A DNA stretch of 64,000 nucleotides from Paenibacillus sanguinis 2301083 = DSM 16941 (GCF_000374825.1 NZ_KB895379.1:186001-250000), one strand, 5' to 3'. Positions 7,995 to 17,225 are shown, numbered from the stretch's first letter. The notes: generated by a model not told the origin, from the letters alone. Program-made: numbers and translations.

Positions 7995-9653
7995 TTATTT
8001 TTTGCCCGGCATTCTGGTATCATCCCTTGGCTTGTTATACGACGGTCTTTGCTTCGAAGTCATCACCGGAACGCGCAGCAGGACAGCGGCCATCGCCTTT
8101 GCATTAAAGGGTATAAATGGCCACAAATAAGAGGAGTTATTGGAACGCCGCAAGGTCAGCAGTACGATAAATGCTGTAGTTCCAATCACAAAGCCTGGCC
8201 CCCCGAATATCGCCACGACCAATAGCAATCCAAGCCGGACAATGCGATTAGCCAGGCCCAATTCATAGCTGGGTGTAGCGAACATCCCGATAGCAGCTAC
8301 GGCCATATATAGCACCACCTCATTGACAAATAGCCCCGTTTGCACGGCGATATCGCCAATGAGAATCGCAGCGATCAACCCCATAGCGGAGGCTAACGGA
8401 GTTGGGGTATGCACTGCGGCCATCCGCATCAGGTCAACACCGAACTCCACCAGGAGAAACTGGGCGATCAACGGAATTTCCGCTTGCTTCTCCGGACCGA
8501 TAAAGGCTAATGAGGCGGGCTTAAACTCCGGATGAACAACAATCAACAGCCATAGGGGCAGCAAGAATAGCGAGGCAAATACACCAAAGAAGCGCACCCA
8601 GCGCAGGTAAGTCCCCATAAACGGTGTTTGCCGGTTCTCTTCAGCATGTTGGCATAAATCAAAGAAGGTCGTCGGTAAAATCATGACACTTGGCGAAGTA
8701 TCCACAAATACCACCGCACGCCCCTCCAGCAAATGAGAGGCGACCACATCAGGCCGCTCGGAGTAGCGAACCAATGGATAAGGGTTCCAGCCCCGGTTGA
8801 TGATCGCTTCCTCCAATTGTTTGTCCGCCAGCGGAATGCCGTCAATGTTGATTTCCTTAATTTTTTCACGGATGGAATCCACCAGCGTCTTATCTACAAT
8901 ATCATCAATGAAGGCAATACATACATCCGTTCTAGTCCGGCGTCCCACGCCCATCATCTCGAATTTGAGCCCAGGGTCCCGCAGGCGGCGGCGAACCAAG
9001 GTAATGTTCGTCACCAAGGTCTCCGTGAAGCCATCGCGTGAGCCACGAACCACCCGCTCCAGTGACGGCTCTTCCGGGCTGCGGACCGGATATTGCCGTG
9101 TATCCATCACCAAGGCTGTCTGCTCGCCCTCCAGGAACAGTACGCTATTGCCTGTCAGCACTTTGTTAATGGCATCGCTGAGCTTTTCCGTCTTATCCAC
9201 CTGAATGTGAGGAATATATAGCTCAAAGAACGAGCGAAGGGCCCCTGTTGATAAATCCTCGGGCGTCAAATAAGTCAATCGCTTGATAATCTCTACCATC
9301 ACATCTGATTGGGCGAACCCGTTAACAAAGAACAACCCCGTCTTCTTGCCGCCAAAGGTCATCTCGCGGAAAACAATATCAAAGCTACTCCCGAGTCCAA
9401 CCACTTCTTCAAGCGTATGCCTTGTGGTCGACAAACTGCGGCTGATGTTATCGCTCTTCTGCCAATACCGTACCGATTCCTCTACGGAATCGGACATTTC
9501 CCGCTCCCGCTTTTGTTGGGCTGATTCTCTTCCCGAGGAGTCGGCATTGTCCTTCTCCTGAGTACCCGGCTCTTCTCCCGAATCAAAGTCCGGGATGCCT
9601 TGCATATGCTTTAGTTCATCCTGAGAGCTTTCATTCGTATCGCGTTCCATCAT
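7995..9653 (-). CDS. spoVAF: Spore membrane protein SpoVAF (GerA-family germination protein)
   Basis: 552 residues. A charged N-terminal segment rich in Asp, Glu, Ser and Gln (about 1-60) is followed by the GerA-type soluble domain (60-300, with GNSVLFLEGEQTALVMD and VVRGSRDGFTETLVTN) and four to six membrane spans from about 330 on. The C-terminus is RVPVMTSKQRPSYNKPRDDT. SpoVAF belongs to the spore inner membrane and cooperates with germinant receptors. It lies downstream of spoVAB and spoVAA. spoVAC, AD and AE, present between AB and AF in B. subtilis, are missing from this cluster and are probably elsewhere. Confidence 0.88.
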   Translation of the reverse strand: MMERDTNESSQDELKHMQGIPDFDSGEEPGTQEKDNADSSGRESAQQKREREMSDSVEESVRYWQKSDNISRSLSTTRHTLEEVVGLGSSFDIVFREMTFGGKKTGLFFVNGFAQSDVMVEIIKRLTYLTPEDLSTGALRSFFELYIPHIQVDKTEKLSDAINKVLTGNSVLFLEGEQTALVMDTRQYPVRSPEEPSLERVVRGSRDGFTETLVTNITLVRRRLRDPGLKFEMMGVGRRTRTDVCIAFIDDIVDKTLVDSIREKIKEINIDGIPLADKQLEEAIINRGWNPYPLVRYSERPDVVASHLLEGRAVVFVDTSPSVMILPTTFFDLCQHAEENRQTPFMGTYLRWVRFFGVFASLFLLPLWLLIVVHPEFKPASLAFIGPEKQAEIPLIAQFLLVEFGVDLMRMAAVHTPTPLASAMGLIAAILIGDIAVQTGLFVNEVVLYMAVAAIGMFATPSYELGLANRIVRLGLLLVVAIFGGPGFVIGTTAFIVLLTLRRSNNSSYLWPFIPFNAKAMAAVLLRVPVMTSKQRPSYNKPRDDTRMPGKK

Positions 9654-9684
9654 ACCGCTCGCTCAACCTCCATCACTTCCATAT

Positions 9685-10110
9685 TTACGGCCTGTACCAA
9701 AACCATTCAAATAACGATCCTGCTGTCTTGCCAAATACCATAGCCAACAGCAACCCGAATAAATACCGCTTCATATGCAGCCTCTTGGCCAGGATAGGCA
9801 AGACATTCAGCACCTCGGTCAATGCAGCCGCCAGCATACCGACGAACACACCGTTGAACATGCCAACGACCCCGGTCAAAATCGGGGGACCTGCCAGTCG
9901 CCAATCCCAGAAATCCGCCACAGTACCAAGTACCGCGCCACCAATCATCGCGCCTTCGTACCAATGGACCCTGTTGTAGCTTCGTGTCACCTGTGCCAGC
10001 CGGGGGATCATGTCAAGCACGATGAACAGGGCAATCACGCCGGCGCCAACAGCAATGCCTCCGGCCAACCCCAAAAATATGGAAATCGCCGCTGCTACAC
10101 CTGCCATCAA
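9685..10110 (-). CDS. spoVAB: Stage V sporulation protein AB
   Basis: 141-residue membrane protein with about four hydrophobic spans. Signature segments are GGIAVGAGVIALFIVLDMIP, RVHWYEGAMIGGAVLGT and GMFNGVFVGMLAAALTEVLN. Part of the SpoVA complex that moves dipicolinic acid in spores; AB's exact role is not settled. Its ATG overlaps the spoVAA stop (ATGA), so the two are translationally coupled and made under forespore control. Confidence 0.92.
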   Translation of the reverse strand: MMAGVAAAISIFLGLAGGIAVGAGVIALFIVLDMIPRLAQVTRSYNRVHWYEGAMIGGAVLGTVADFWDWRLAGPPILTGVVGMFNGVFVGMLAAALTEVLNVLPILAKRLHMKRYLFGLLLAMVFGKTAGSLFEWFWYRP

Positions 10111-10754
10111 GAACCCTTCTCCACAGCTTCGGCTTGCTGCATTTTTTTATATTCCTCAGCAACCACATACTGGTTCAGATTCTCTTGATAGAGGAACATC
10201 TCCACCTCCAGCGGGGTTGGCTCCTCATTCCATTTTTTCTTGAACAAATGATTGAAGAAGACGATCATCCCGAAGCCGATGCCCAAGGAGTAAGCAGCCT
10301 GAAACAGATAGGGATGCTCATCCCGCTCACCCGTAATCATTTCGACAATCCGTACCTGTACCTCCGGCATGCTGACATCCGCATGAAAATTCATGATCGT
10401 CAAAGCCGCTCCAAAGAACAGCAGCAGCCATACGAGTACAAACAACAGCAGGGAAGCCGGCTTCTCCTTGCGGATCATTTCCACCAGTACATGTGGTTCT
10501 CCAATCCACTCGATGCGTTGCCCGGGGTAACGATTCCGCAGAATGGAGATAACCTGGAGCATATCTATGACAATCAGGTTGCCATCCCGCTGCTCGGGTT
10601 GAACCAGCACCAGTCTCAGCAGCTCGGATTCCAGCTCCGGCGCCGCCAGTATCCGGGCGACGTCGCCCAGCCGAATTGGCACTCCCGCCGGAAGCCCTAC
10701 CTGCTTGCGGAGTCGCAAATATATGATGGGCACAGGCACAGCCTCCCGCTTCAT
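10107..10754 (-). CDS. spoVAA: Stage V sporulation protein AA
   Basis: 215 residues. The soluble N-terminal half begins with VPIIYLRLRKQVGLPAGVPI and RLGDVARILA; two transmembrane segments follow (SLLLFVLVWLLLFFGAALTI and a second around YSLGIGFGMIVFF) and a short charged tail. Matches SpoVAA of the spore inner-membrane DPA channel system in length and order. It heads the spoVAA-AB-AF unit behind a sigma-G-like promoter. The ATG start lies next to GGAGGGGG. Confidence 0.92.
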   Translation of the reverse strand: MKREAVPVPIIYLRLRKQVGLPAGVPIRLGDVARILAAPELESELLRLVLVQPEQRDGNLIVIDMLQVISILRNRYPGQRIEWIGEPHVLVEMIRKEKPASLLLFVLVWLLLFFGAALTIMNFHADVSMPEVQVRIVEMITGERDEHPYLFQAAYSLGIGFGMIVFFNHLFKKKWNEEPTPLEVEMFLYQENLNQYVVAEEYKKMQQAEAVEKGS

Positions 10755-10784
10755 ATGCCCCCTCCTTCCGCTTCGTATTGCCCA

Positions 10785-10814
10785 TAGTATGCCAAAGCAG
10801 GGGCGCCTTTACTC
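10785..10814 (-). promoter_or_regulatory. Candidate sigma-G promoter for spoVAA
   Basis: Minus strand GAGTA (10810-10814), 18-nt spacer, CATACTA (10785-10791). The -10 matches the sigma-G consensus fully and the -35 at 4 of 5. spoVA is a known forespore operon. Confidence 0.5.
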
Positions 10815-10857
10815 CCGTTCGGTAGTCATGCACGTGAAGAGATGCCCTAACATGCCT

Positions 10858-10900
10858 AAGGACCTCCCATACCACAAAATAGCGGGTATTGAAGGTCCTT
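10858..10900. other. Hairpin between deoD and spoVAA
   Basis: AAGGACCT pairs with AGGTCCTT, with partial pairing of the inner arms around CATACC/GGGTAT. No T-run on either strand. Probably an mRNA-end stem downstream of deoD. Confidence 0.45.
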
Positions 10901-10924
10901 TATTGAACGTATTCATTATTGTGC

Positions 10925-10964
10925 GTGGTGAACAAGCTGAGACAGGCTCCCCATTGTTCACCAC
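10925..10964. terminator. Perfect 11-bp hairpin downstream of deoD
   Basis: GTGGTGAACAA at 10925-10935 pairs with TTGTTCACCAC at 10954-10964, 17 nt beyond the deoD stop. The T-run (CTTTTATTG) is on the plus strand, opposite to deoD, so the direction of termination is unclear. Confidence 0.5.
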
Positions 10965-10980
10965 ACTTTTATTGTTGCAT

Positions 10981-11688
10981 CTACAACGTAACCGCTGTAT
11001 CCAGCGCAACCTCCATCATTTGCTTGAACGTTGTTTGTCGCTCCTCCGAAGTAGTCTCTTCCCCCGTTAACAAATGGTCGCTTACGGTCAAGATCGTCAA
11101 AGCATGAACACCATATTTGGCTGCTAGCGTATAGAGTGCTGTTGTCTCCATTTCGATACCAAGCACCCCGTATTTCATCAGCAGTTCGGTGATGCGGGTA
11201 TCATCACGGTAGAACATGTCGGAAGTGAAGATATTGCCGACATGCAACTTTAGTCCTTTCTCTACCCCTCGCTCGTAAGCGGCCTTCAACAGCGGAAAGC
11301 TCGCAATTGGCGAGTAGTCAAAGCCGCCAAAAACATGGCGGTTCATGCTGGAATCGGTACATGAGGCCTGAGCCAAAATAACGTCCCGCACGTGCACATG
11401 CTCCTGCATACCACCGCAGGTGCCAACCCTAATCAGATTCTTCACACCATATTCCCGTATCAGCTCGTTTACGTAAATGGAAATGGAGGGAACGCCCATC
11501 CCCGTCCCTTGCACGGAGATCCGTTTCCCTTGATAAGTACCGGTAAAACCAAGCATCCCGCGCACTTCATTGTAGCAAATCACGTCGCTTAGATACGTGT
11601 CCGCGATAAATTTGGCCCGCAGCGGGTCCCCTGGCAGCAGAATGGTCTCTGCAATATCTCCTGTCTTCGCCGCAATATGTACACTCAT
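10981..11688 (-). CDS. deoD: Purine-nucleoside phosphorylase, DeoD type
   Basis: 235 residues. Hexameric-type PNP that splits purine (deoxy)nucleosides to base and (deoxy)ribose-1-phosphate. Landmarks: [45 protein letters not shown] and [12 protein letters not shown]. The start at ATG 11688 has GGGAG upstream and gives the usual length. It stands between sigF and spoVAA, adjacent genes in B. subtilis, so it looks inserted into an otherwise conserved order. A second, unrelated PNP (pnp) is at 16293. Confidence 0.94.
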   Translation of the reverse strand: MSVHIAAKTGDIAETILLPGDPLRAKFIADTYLSDVICYNEVRGMLGFTGTYQGKRISVQGTGMGVPSISIYVNELIREYGVKNLIRVGTCGGMQEHVHVRDVILAQASCTDSSMNRHVFGGFDYSPIASFPLLKAAYERGVEKGLKLHVGNIFTSDMFYRDDTRITELLMKYGVLGIEMETTALYTLAAKYGVHALTILTVSDHLLTGEETTSEERQTTFKQMMEVALDTAVTL

Positions 11689-11712
11689 ATGATAATAGTC
11701 TCCCTTACACAA

Positions 11713-11940
11713 GATTAGTCTCCGCCTCTATTATAAGGGATGAGCCCTCAAAGGGAAAATCCCCTTCGGGCGACAACCCAGCCATAGCCGATTGCCCAAA
11801 GGGGACGTGCCTCCACTTCCGCTCCGCTGCTGAAGTCCCTAGCTTCATCGGGGCTTAAGCGTTTTGAAAAAAACGCACATCGGAAGCTTAAGCTTCGCTG
11901 CTGAAAGCCTGACGTTCGTACTACAAGTACACTTGTCACA
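11713..11940. other. Palindrome-rich spacer between sigF and deoD
   Basis: No gene seen. It holds the perfect palindrome GAAGCTTAAGCTTC near 11882-11895, a nested stem (GCTTAAG with inner GCGTTTT/AAAACGC) at about 11851-11893, CCCCTT-CGGGC pairing with GCCC-AAGGGG at about 11760-11803, and two copies of CGCTGCTGAA. On the minus strand a TATAAT lies shortly before deoD. The stems may end the sigF message. Confidence 0.45.
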
Positions 11941-12696
11941 TCACTGTGCAATTTGGTCGCGTATGCTCTGCAGTATTTTTTTCTCCAGCCGGGACACCTG
12001 AACTTGAGAAATACCAAGCCGCGTGGCCACCTCGGATTGTGTCTGATCACGATAATACCGCAGATAAACAATCAGACGCTCACGTTCCGACAGACCGTCG
12101 ATAGCTTCATGCAGAGCCAGCTTGTCAAACCAGCGCTCCTGAGATTCATCGGCAATCTGATCCATAAGTGTAATCGGATCACCGTCATTCTCAAACACCG
12201 TCTCATGAATCGATGCCGGTGGCTTATTGGCCTCCTGAGCAAATACTACATCCTCGGGAGTGACTCCAAGTTCCTCCGCCACTTCCTTGATGGTTGGCAA
12301 ACGGCCCAGCAGCTTGGATAACTCATCTTTTTTCTTGCGCACCTTATTCGCCATTTCCTTGAGTGAACGGCTTACCTTCAATGTCCCGTCATCGCGTAAG
12401 AAACGCTGGATTTCCCCGATAATCATCGGCACCGCATAGGTCGAAAACTTCACATCATAGCTGAGATCAAACTTATCTACCGACTTTAGCAGACCGATGC
12501 AGCCGATTTGAAACAAATCTTCGGGTTCATACCCCCGGTTCATAAAGCGCTGTACGACAGACCAGACCAGACGTATGTTGCTGTTCACCAATCGGTCTCT
12601 GGCGGCACCGTCCCCCGATTGGCTCAGAGCAATCAGCCGTTTCACTTCCGCATCTTCCAAAAAATCTCGCGAGGTTTGCTTCACTTCGGCATCCAT
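11941..12696 (-). CDS. sigF: RNA polymerase sigma-F factor
   Basis: 251 residues, the first forespore-specific sigma factor. Region 2 is clear (NIRLVWSVVQRFMNRGYEPE, DLFQIGCIGLLKSVDKFDLS, FSTYAVPMIIGEIQRFLRDD), as is the region 4 helix-turn-helix (QSEVATRLGISQVQVSRLEK). It is held inactive by SpoIIAB until SpoIIAA is dephosphorylated. It is third in the spoIIA operon, 11 nt after spoIIAB, with AGGGG 8 nt before its ATG. Confidence 0.97.
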   Translation of the reverse strand: MDAEVKQTSRDFLEDAEVKRLIALSQSGDGAARDRLVNSNIRLVWSVVQRFMNRGYEPEDLFQIGCIGLLKSVDKFDLSYDVKFSTYAVPMIIGEIQRFLRDDGTLKVSRSLKEMANKVRKKKDELSKLLGRLPTIKEVAEELGVTPEDVVFAQEANKPPASIHETVFENDGDPITLMDQIADESQERWFDKLALHEAIDGLSERERLIVYLRYYRDQTQSEVATRLGISQVQVSRLEKKILQSIRDQIAQ

Positions 12697-12707
12697 AGAC
12701 CCAACCC

Positions 12708-13166
12708 CTAATTGTATAAAGCTTTCTTGGATACAATCCTTTTCTTCATCCGAATACGGGTGCCACCGCCCATTTCGCTATGCACATCAAACTCGTCCAT
12801 AAAATTCTCCATAATCGTAAACCCCATGCCCGAGCGTTCCAGTTCAGGCTTGGAGGTATACAGCGGCTGCTTGGCCAGCTCCAGGTCCTCGATACCGCGA
12901 CCCTGATCCTCAATGATTAAGGTGATTGTATCCCCTTCAATCTCAGCAGAGATCGATACAACCCCCTCCGGATTGCCGTCATAGCCATGAATGATGGAGT
13001 TGGTAACGGCCTCGGATACAACGGTCTTCAAATCCGTAATTTCCTCCATCGTCGGGTCCAATTGCGAGACAAAGGCTGCGACAGTAACCCGGGCAAAGGA
13101 TTCATTCTCGGATTTGGCCGCAAACTTAAGCGACATGAAATTGCCGGCTTGATGATCTGCGCTCAC
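12708..13166 (-). CDS. spoIIAB: Anti-sigma-F factor and SpoIIAA kinase SpoIIAB
   Basis: 152 residues, a GHKL-type kinase: N-box [16 protein letters not shown]1 box [11 protein letters not shown] and G2 box [10 protein letters not shown]. It binds sigma-F and, with ATP, phosphorylates SpoIIAA. It starts with GTG overlapping the spoIIAA stop (GTGA) with GGAGGTG upstream, so the two are translationally coupled and made in matched amounts. Confidence 0.97.
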   Translation of the reverse strand: MSADHQAGNFMSLKFAAKSENESFARVTVAAFVSQLDPTMEEITDLKTVVSEAVTNSIIHGYDGNPEGVVSISAEIEGDTITLIIEDQGRGIEDLELAKQPLYTSKPELERSGMGFTIMENFMDEFDVHSEMGGGTRIRMKKRIVSKKALYN

Positions 13167-13516
13167 AACGCCACCTCCAAATCCGTCAGTGCCAGTTCCT
13201 CGTTCTCGAAGATCGGCATAATTTTGAACAATCCGGACATTTCAAACAGACGATAGACCGGTGGGTTGACATCGCAGATTACCATTTTGCCGCCCTTTTG
13301 CTTAATGAGCTTGTATCTGCCGAGGATGACGCCAATGCCGGAGCTATCCATAAACAGCAGCGATTTGAGGCTTAGAACCAGGTTCCGGCAATTGCCGCGC
13401 CCAATCTCTTCATCCAACCGCAAGCGGATATCGTCCGCAGTATGATGATCCAACTCCCCACTTAAGCGTACGATCAACGTCTCGCGGTGTCTTTCCATTT
13501 CCACTTGTAAATTCAA
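13163..13516 (-). CDS. spoIIAA: Anti-anti-sigma factor SpoIIAA
   Basis: 117 residues, STAS domain. The phosphorylated serine lies in [14 protein letters not shown]. In unphosphorylated form it pulls SpoIIAB off sigma-F. The start is a TTG giving [11 protein letters not shown], which matches the family N-terminus, with GGAGGAGAG upstream. First gene of the spoIIA operon here, behind a sigma-H-type promoter. Confidence 0.96.
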   Translation of the reverse strand: MNLQVEMERHRETLIVRLSGELDHHTADDIRLRLDEEIGRGNCRNLVLSLKSLLFMDSSGIGVILGRYKLIKQKGGKMVICDVNPPVYRLFEMSGLFKIMPIFENEELALTDLEVAL

Positions 13517-13551
13517 CTCTGTTCACTCTCCTCCCTGACATGAACACAACA

Positions 13552-13579
13552 ATTCTACGATCTCGCTTTCGATTCCTGC
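13552..13579 (-). promoter_or_regulatory. Sigma-H promoter for spoIIAA-spoIIAB-sigF
   Basis: Minus strand GCAGGAATC (13571-13579), 12-nt spacer, GTAGAAT (13552-13558): close to the RnAGGAwww / RnnGAAT sigma-H consensus and placed between dacF and spoIIAA, as in B. subtilis. Confidence 0.75.
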
Positions 13580-13605
13580 TAGCTGACAAAACTAGAAGAA
13601 AAACC

Positions 13606-14796
13606 CTATGAATCTACAAAAAACAAGTGAGCTGCGGTCCGCTTGAAGAGCGTCCACCACCCGGCCTTATCAATATCCGCAGAGGCGGTCAACTCAAATT
13701 CTGCGAGAACCTGACCATTCTGATACACCACCAGCTTGCCGACCACCTGACCAGCCTTGATCGGAGCAGCCAATTTGTCAGGAGCAACCAGCTTGTGCGT
13801 AATGCTGTCCGGCCCCGCTCCCTTCTTCACCAGAACGTTCAGCGGCTTGGCCGATGCCAGTTCCAGCTGAGCACTGGTTCCCTTCTGTACCTTCACCTTG
13901 CCGATAGCTTCCCCTGCTTGATAGATCGGCAGCAATGAATATTGCGAGAAGGCATAGTCGAACATTGCGGATACCTCACTATTGCGCGTTTTGGTATTGG
14001 GTTCGCCCAGCACAACTGCAACAAGACGCAGACCATCCCGCTTGGCTGTAGCAGCCAGACAGAACTTGGCTTCGGAGGTATAGCCTGTCTTCAGGCCATC
14101 CGCTCCACTGTAGAAGCGTACAAGCTTGTTCGTATTCACCAGCCAGAAGGGCTTCTCGCTGCCCTGCCGCAAATAATCCTGATAGGCCCCCGTGTACTTC
14201 GTGACCGCCTCGTGCTTCAGCAGCTCCCGGCTCATCAGGGCGATATCGTAGGCAGAGCTGTAATGGTTCTCCACGGGCAGCCCATTGCAGTTGGCGAAAT
14301 GCGTATTTTTCATGCCGAGCTCCTTGGCCCGCTTGTTCATCAGGTTCACGAAGCCCTTCTCCGATCCTGCGATCTTCTCGGCCAGCGCTACAGAAGCATC
14401 GTTGCCGGAAGCCATAGCTACCCCTTTCAGCAATTCCTCCACCGTCATGGTTTCCCCTGGCTCCAGGAAGATCTGTGATCCCCCCATGGAAGCGGCGTAT
14501 TCACTCGCTGTCACCTTATCGGTCAGCTTAAGTGTTCCGTTATCAATAGCTTCCATCGTCAGCAGCATCGTCATAATCTTGGTGATACTGGCGGGCGGCA
14601 AGGACTGATGGCCTTTTTTCTCATAAATGACCGTACCCGTATCTGCATCGAGTAACACGGCGGATAAGGCATTTTGAGCCAGGGCAATTTGATCGTCCCC
14701 CGCACGGGCTTCGCTCTCCTCGGCATAAACGCCGGGCGCCCAGACTGAAAACGCCAATACCAACACGGTCAACCAGATAAATCCCCGTTGTTTCAA
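13606..14796 (-). CDS. dacF: D-alanyl-D-alanine carboxypeptidase DacF
   Basis: 396 residues with an N-terminal signal peptide (FIWLTVLVLAFSVWAPGVYA). Trims the terminal D-Ala from peptidoglycan stem peptides outside the membrane. The three penicillin-binding motifs are present: SITK near 70, SGN near 133 and KTG near 237. A C-terminal PBP5-type beta domain follows. It precedes spoIIAA in the same direction, as in B. subtilis, where dacF is made in the forespore and tunes cortex cross-linking. A sigma-G-type promoter precedes it. Confidence 0.93.
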   Translation of the reverse strand: MKQRGFIWLTVLVLAFSVWAPGVYAEESEARAGDDQIALAQNALSAVLLDADTGTVIYEKKGHQSLPPASITKIMTMLLTMEAIDNGTLKLTDKVTASEYAASMGGSQIFLEPGETMTVEELLKGVAMASGNDASVALAEKIAGSEKGFVNLMNKRAKELGMKNTHFANCNGLPVENHYSSAYDIALMSRELLKHEAVTKYTGAYQDYLRQGSEKPFWLVNTNKLVRFYSGADGLKTGYTSEAKFCLAATAKRDGLRLVAVVLGEPNTKTRNSEVSAMFDYAFSQYSLLPIYQAGEAIGKVKVQKGTSAQLELASAKPLNVLVKKGAGPDSITHKLVAPDKLAAPIKAGQVVGKLVVYQNGQVLAEFELTASADIDKAGWWTLFKRTAAHLFFVDS

Positions 14797-14838
14797 GATT
14801 AGTCCTCCTTTTAGACATAAGTCTGGATTCTGCTAACC

Positions 14839-14868
14839 TAGTATCGGCTGAATGATGGAATTTTATTC
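14839..14868 (-). promoter_or_regulatory. Forespore (sigma-G-type) promoter for dacF
   Basis: Minus strand GAATA (14864-14868), exactly 18 nt, GATACTA (14839-14845). This matches the sigma-G consensus at all but the first -10 base. Confidence 0.6.
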
Positions 14869-14876
14869 CTAGGAAA

Positions 14877-14902
14877 CGCAAAAAACGCCTTGCGGCGTTT
14901 TT
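14877..14902 (-). terminator. Terminator after pdp
   Basis: AAAAACGCC and GGCGTTTTT form a 9-bp stem with a TTGC/GCAA loop, then TTGCG on the minus strand. Located 30 nt after the pdp stop. Confidence 0.85.
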
Positions 14903-14932
14903 GGCAAATCTATTATCATGTGATGAATTCGG

Positions 14933-16264
14933 TTAGAAGCGTTTGACCCCCTCTGGGGTTACTAGCGCAAATACAAGCGGTCTTCTTGGCACTTTGGTTC
15001 CCGATATGCCGTAAGCCTGAAGTACCCGCCGCGCGGCTTCTGCTTGACCAGATTGATGAGCGGGGTTGAAGTGCAGAACAGCAAGCGTCTCGCCCGCCTT
15101 TACCGAATCGCCAATCTTCTTCCGCAGCTCTACTCCGGCAGCAAGATCGATGACAGAATCCTTCGTTTCCCGGCCTGCCCCGAGCAGCATAGCTGCAATG
15201 CCGATCTCCTCAGCCTGTATGGATTCAATGTATCCCTCCGCCGGGGCTTGCACCTCGACCACAAGCTCTGCTTGAGGCAGCAATTCCGGGTTATCGATCT
15301 GAGCGATATCTCCACCTTGGGCCGCAACCAGTTCCTTAAGCTTCTCCAAGGCCCTGCCGCTATCCAGTTGCTCCATCAGCAGAGCACTCGCTTCTTCTTC
15401 CGTCTTAGCCTTGCCGCCCAGAATCAGCATATGGGAGGCCAGAATGAGGCAGACCTCCTCCAAGTCAGCGGGTCCCTGTCCCCGGAGGGTCAATACCGCT
15501 TCCTTAATCTCCAGCGCATTGCCAATCGCATGACCCAGCGGCTGGTCCATATCACTGATTACAGCAACTGTACTGCGGCCTACCTGGGTACCGATATCAA
15601 CCATCGCTTTGGCCAAACGAATAGAATCCTCCAGCGTCTTCATAAACGCGCCGCTTCCGGTCTTGACATCCAGCACAATCGCATCCGCTCCGGCGGCAAT
15701 CTTCTTGCTCATGACACTGCTGGCGATGAGCGGAATGGACTCCACTGTGGCTGTGACGTCACGCAAAGCATATAGCTTCTTGTCGGCAGGGGTCATATTC
15801 CCACTTTGACCTACTACTGCAAGCCCGATATCATTGACCTGACGGAAGAAGTCCTCCTTGCCAAGCTCCACGGAGAAGCCCGATATCGCCTCCAGCTTAT
15901 CGATCGTCCCTCCGGTGTGTCCCAGTCCCCTACCGGACATCTTAGCCACAGGGACACCCGCTGCAGCTACCAAGGGAGCAAGAACTACTGTAGTCTTGTC
16001 ACCAACACCTCCAGTAGAGTGCTTGTCTACCTTAATTCCGTGAATCGAACTAAGGTCAATCATATCGCCGGAATGCGCCATCGCCATGGTCAAGTCTGCC
16101 GTTTCCCGCGCGCTCATGCCCTGATAAAATACAGCCATCGCCCAAGCCGACATCTGATAATCAGGAATATCTCCGTTGCTATAGCCATTGACCAAGAAGG
16201 CAATCTCATCTCCGGTCAATTCCCGGCCCTCTCTCTTCTTGCGAATCAGATCCACTGCTCTCAT
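14933..16264 (-). CDS. pdp: Pyrimidine-nucleoside phosphorylase
   Basis: 443 residues. Splits uridine, deoxyuridine and thymidine to base and (deoxy)ribose-1-phosphate. The thymidine phosphorylase signature is [18 protein letters not shown] near 113, with [11 protein letters not shown] before it and the C-terminal PYNP domain with [11 protein letters not shown]-type sequence. Start at ATG 16264, with GGAGGT 7 nt upstream; the longer form is not supported. It follows pnp by 28 nt, forming with deoB a nucleoside-salvage group in B. subtilis order (drm-pupG). Confidence 0.94.
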   Translation of the reverse strand: MRAVDLIRKKREGRELTGDEIAFLVNGYSNGDIPDYQMSAWAMAVFYQGMSARETADLTMAMAHSGDMIDLSSIHGIKVDKHSTGGVGDKTTVVLAPLVAAAGVPVAKMSGRGLGHTGGTIDKLEAISGFSVELGKEDFFRQVNDIGLAVVGQSGNMTPADKKLYALRDVTATVESIPLIASSVMSKKIAAGADAIVLDVKTGSGAFMKTLEDSIRLAKAMVDIGTQVGRSTVAVISDMDQPLGHAIGNALEIKEAVLTLRGQGPADLEEVCLILASHMLILGGKAKTEEEASALLMEQLDSGRALEKLKELVAAQGGDIAQIDNPELLPQAELVVEVQAPAEGYIESIQAEEIGIAAMLLGAGRETKDSVIDLAAGVELRKKIGDSVKAGETLAVLHFNPAHQSGQAEAARRVLQAYGISGTKVPRRPLVFALVTPEGVKRF

Positions 16265-16292
16265 CGTCCTTACCTCCATTCCTCAGGCTGTT

Positions 16293-17120
16293 CTACATTT
16301 TGGGAATGATAGACAATACAAGACTCAGAAATTTCTCACGTACGCGGTCCGTTGTCTCCATGACCTCATGATGGGACAAAGGCTGATCCAGAATTCCGGA
16401 GGCCATATTGCTGATGCAGGAGATGCCCAACACCTCAAGACCCGCATGTCTGGCCACGATAACTTCAGATACCGTCGACATCCCTACAGCATCCGCGCCC
16501 ATCGTCCGCAGCATGCGAATCTCCGCAGGCGTCTCATAACAAGGTCCCAGAAGTCCGGCGTATACCCCCTCCTGCAACGGCACATCCTTCTCTGTGGCAA
16601 TTCCCTTTGCCAATTCACGAAGCTTGCGGCTGTAAGCCTGAGACATATCCGGGAACCGCGGACCCAATTCCTCATCATTAGGTCCAATCAGCGGATTCCG
16701 TCCAGTCAGATTGATATGATCGGAAATCAGCATCAGATCCCCGGGCGCGTAAGCTGTGTTTACCCCACCGGCGGCATTAGTCACAAGGAGTGTGGCCACG
16801 CCCAGCTCTTTCATCACCCGTACGGGAAAAGCGGTCACCTCGGGACCATAGCCCTCGTACATATGGAACCGACCCTTCATTAGCACAACCGGTGTGCCTT
16901 GCACTGTGCCGATTAACAATTCCCCGGCATGCCCTTCAACGGTAGACTGCGGGAAGAAGGGAATGTCATGATACGCAATGCTGACAGGCTGCTCCAGGTG
17001 ATCGGCAAGAACTCCCAGCCCAGAGCCCAAAATCAAGCCTACCTTCGGCGTAAGTGTCGAGCGAGAACGGATATATTGTGCCGCTTCCCGAATCATACCT
17101 ATTGTTAAAGTTGTCGTCAT
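16293..17120 (-). CDS. pupG: Purine-nucleoside phosphorylase, trimeric (PunA/PupG) type
   Basis: 275 residues. Acts on guanosine and inosine type nucleosides. Motifs: GLILGSGLGVLADHLE (phosphate loop), GRFHMYEGY, NAAGGVNTAYAPGDLMLISD, YAGLLGPCYETPAE and MGADAVGMSTVSEVIVA. It sits between deoB and pdp. A 258-nt spacer with a repeat separates it from deoB, so it may have its own promoter. It differs in fold family from deoD at 10981, which explains having both. Confidence 0.94.
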   Translation of the reverse strand: MTTTLTIGMIREAAQYIRSRSTLTPKVGLILGSGLGVLADHLEQPVSIAYHDIPFFPQSTVEGHAGELLIGTVQGTPVVLMKGRFHMYEGYGPEVTAFPVRVMKELGVATLLVTNAAGGVNTAYAPGDLMLISDHINLTGRNPLIGPNDEELGPRFPDMSQAYSRKLRELAKGIATEKDVPLQEGVYAGLLGPCYETPAEIRMLRTMGADAVGMSTVSEVIVARHAGLEVLGISCISNMASGILDQPLSHHEVMETTDRVREKFLSLVLSIIPKM

Positions 17121-17180
17121 TGATGGAATCCTCCTGTTATGGATAAATAAATTGAATATAGGCAGAGCTTATGATCTAGG

Positions 17181-17212
17181 CAAAGAAGCAGACGAGAAAA
17201 TGTTCTTACGAT
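17181..17212. repeat. 32-bp interspersed repeat, copy A
   Basis: The 32 bases from CAAAGAAGCAGACG to TTCTTACGAT are identical to 43774-43805. This copy lies in the 258-nt spacer between deoB and pupG. Unlike copy B, it has no flanking inverted repeat. The rest of the spacer (17121-17378) holds no supported gene. Confidence 0.85.
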
Positions 17213-17225
17213 CGCTGTTGCTCAT

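Noticed and set aside
10809-11070. Short frames on both strands around the deoD 3' end
   Set aside because: They run through hairpins or the deoD coding sequence and lack ribosome sites.
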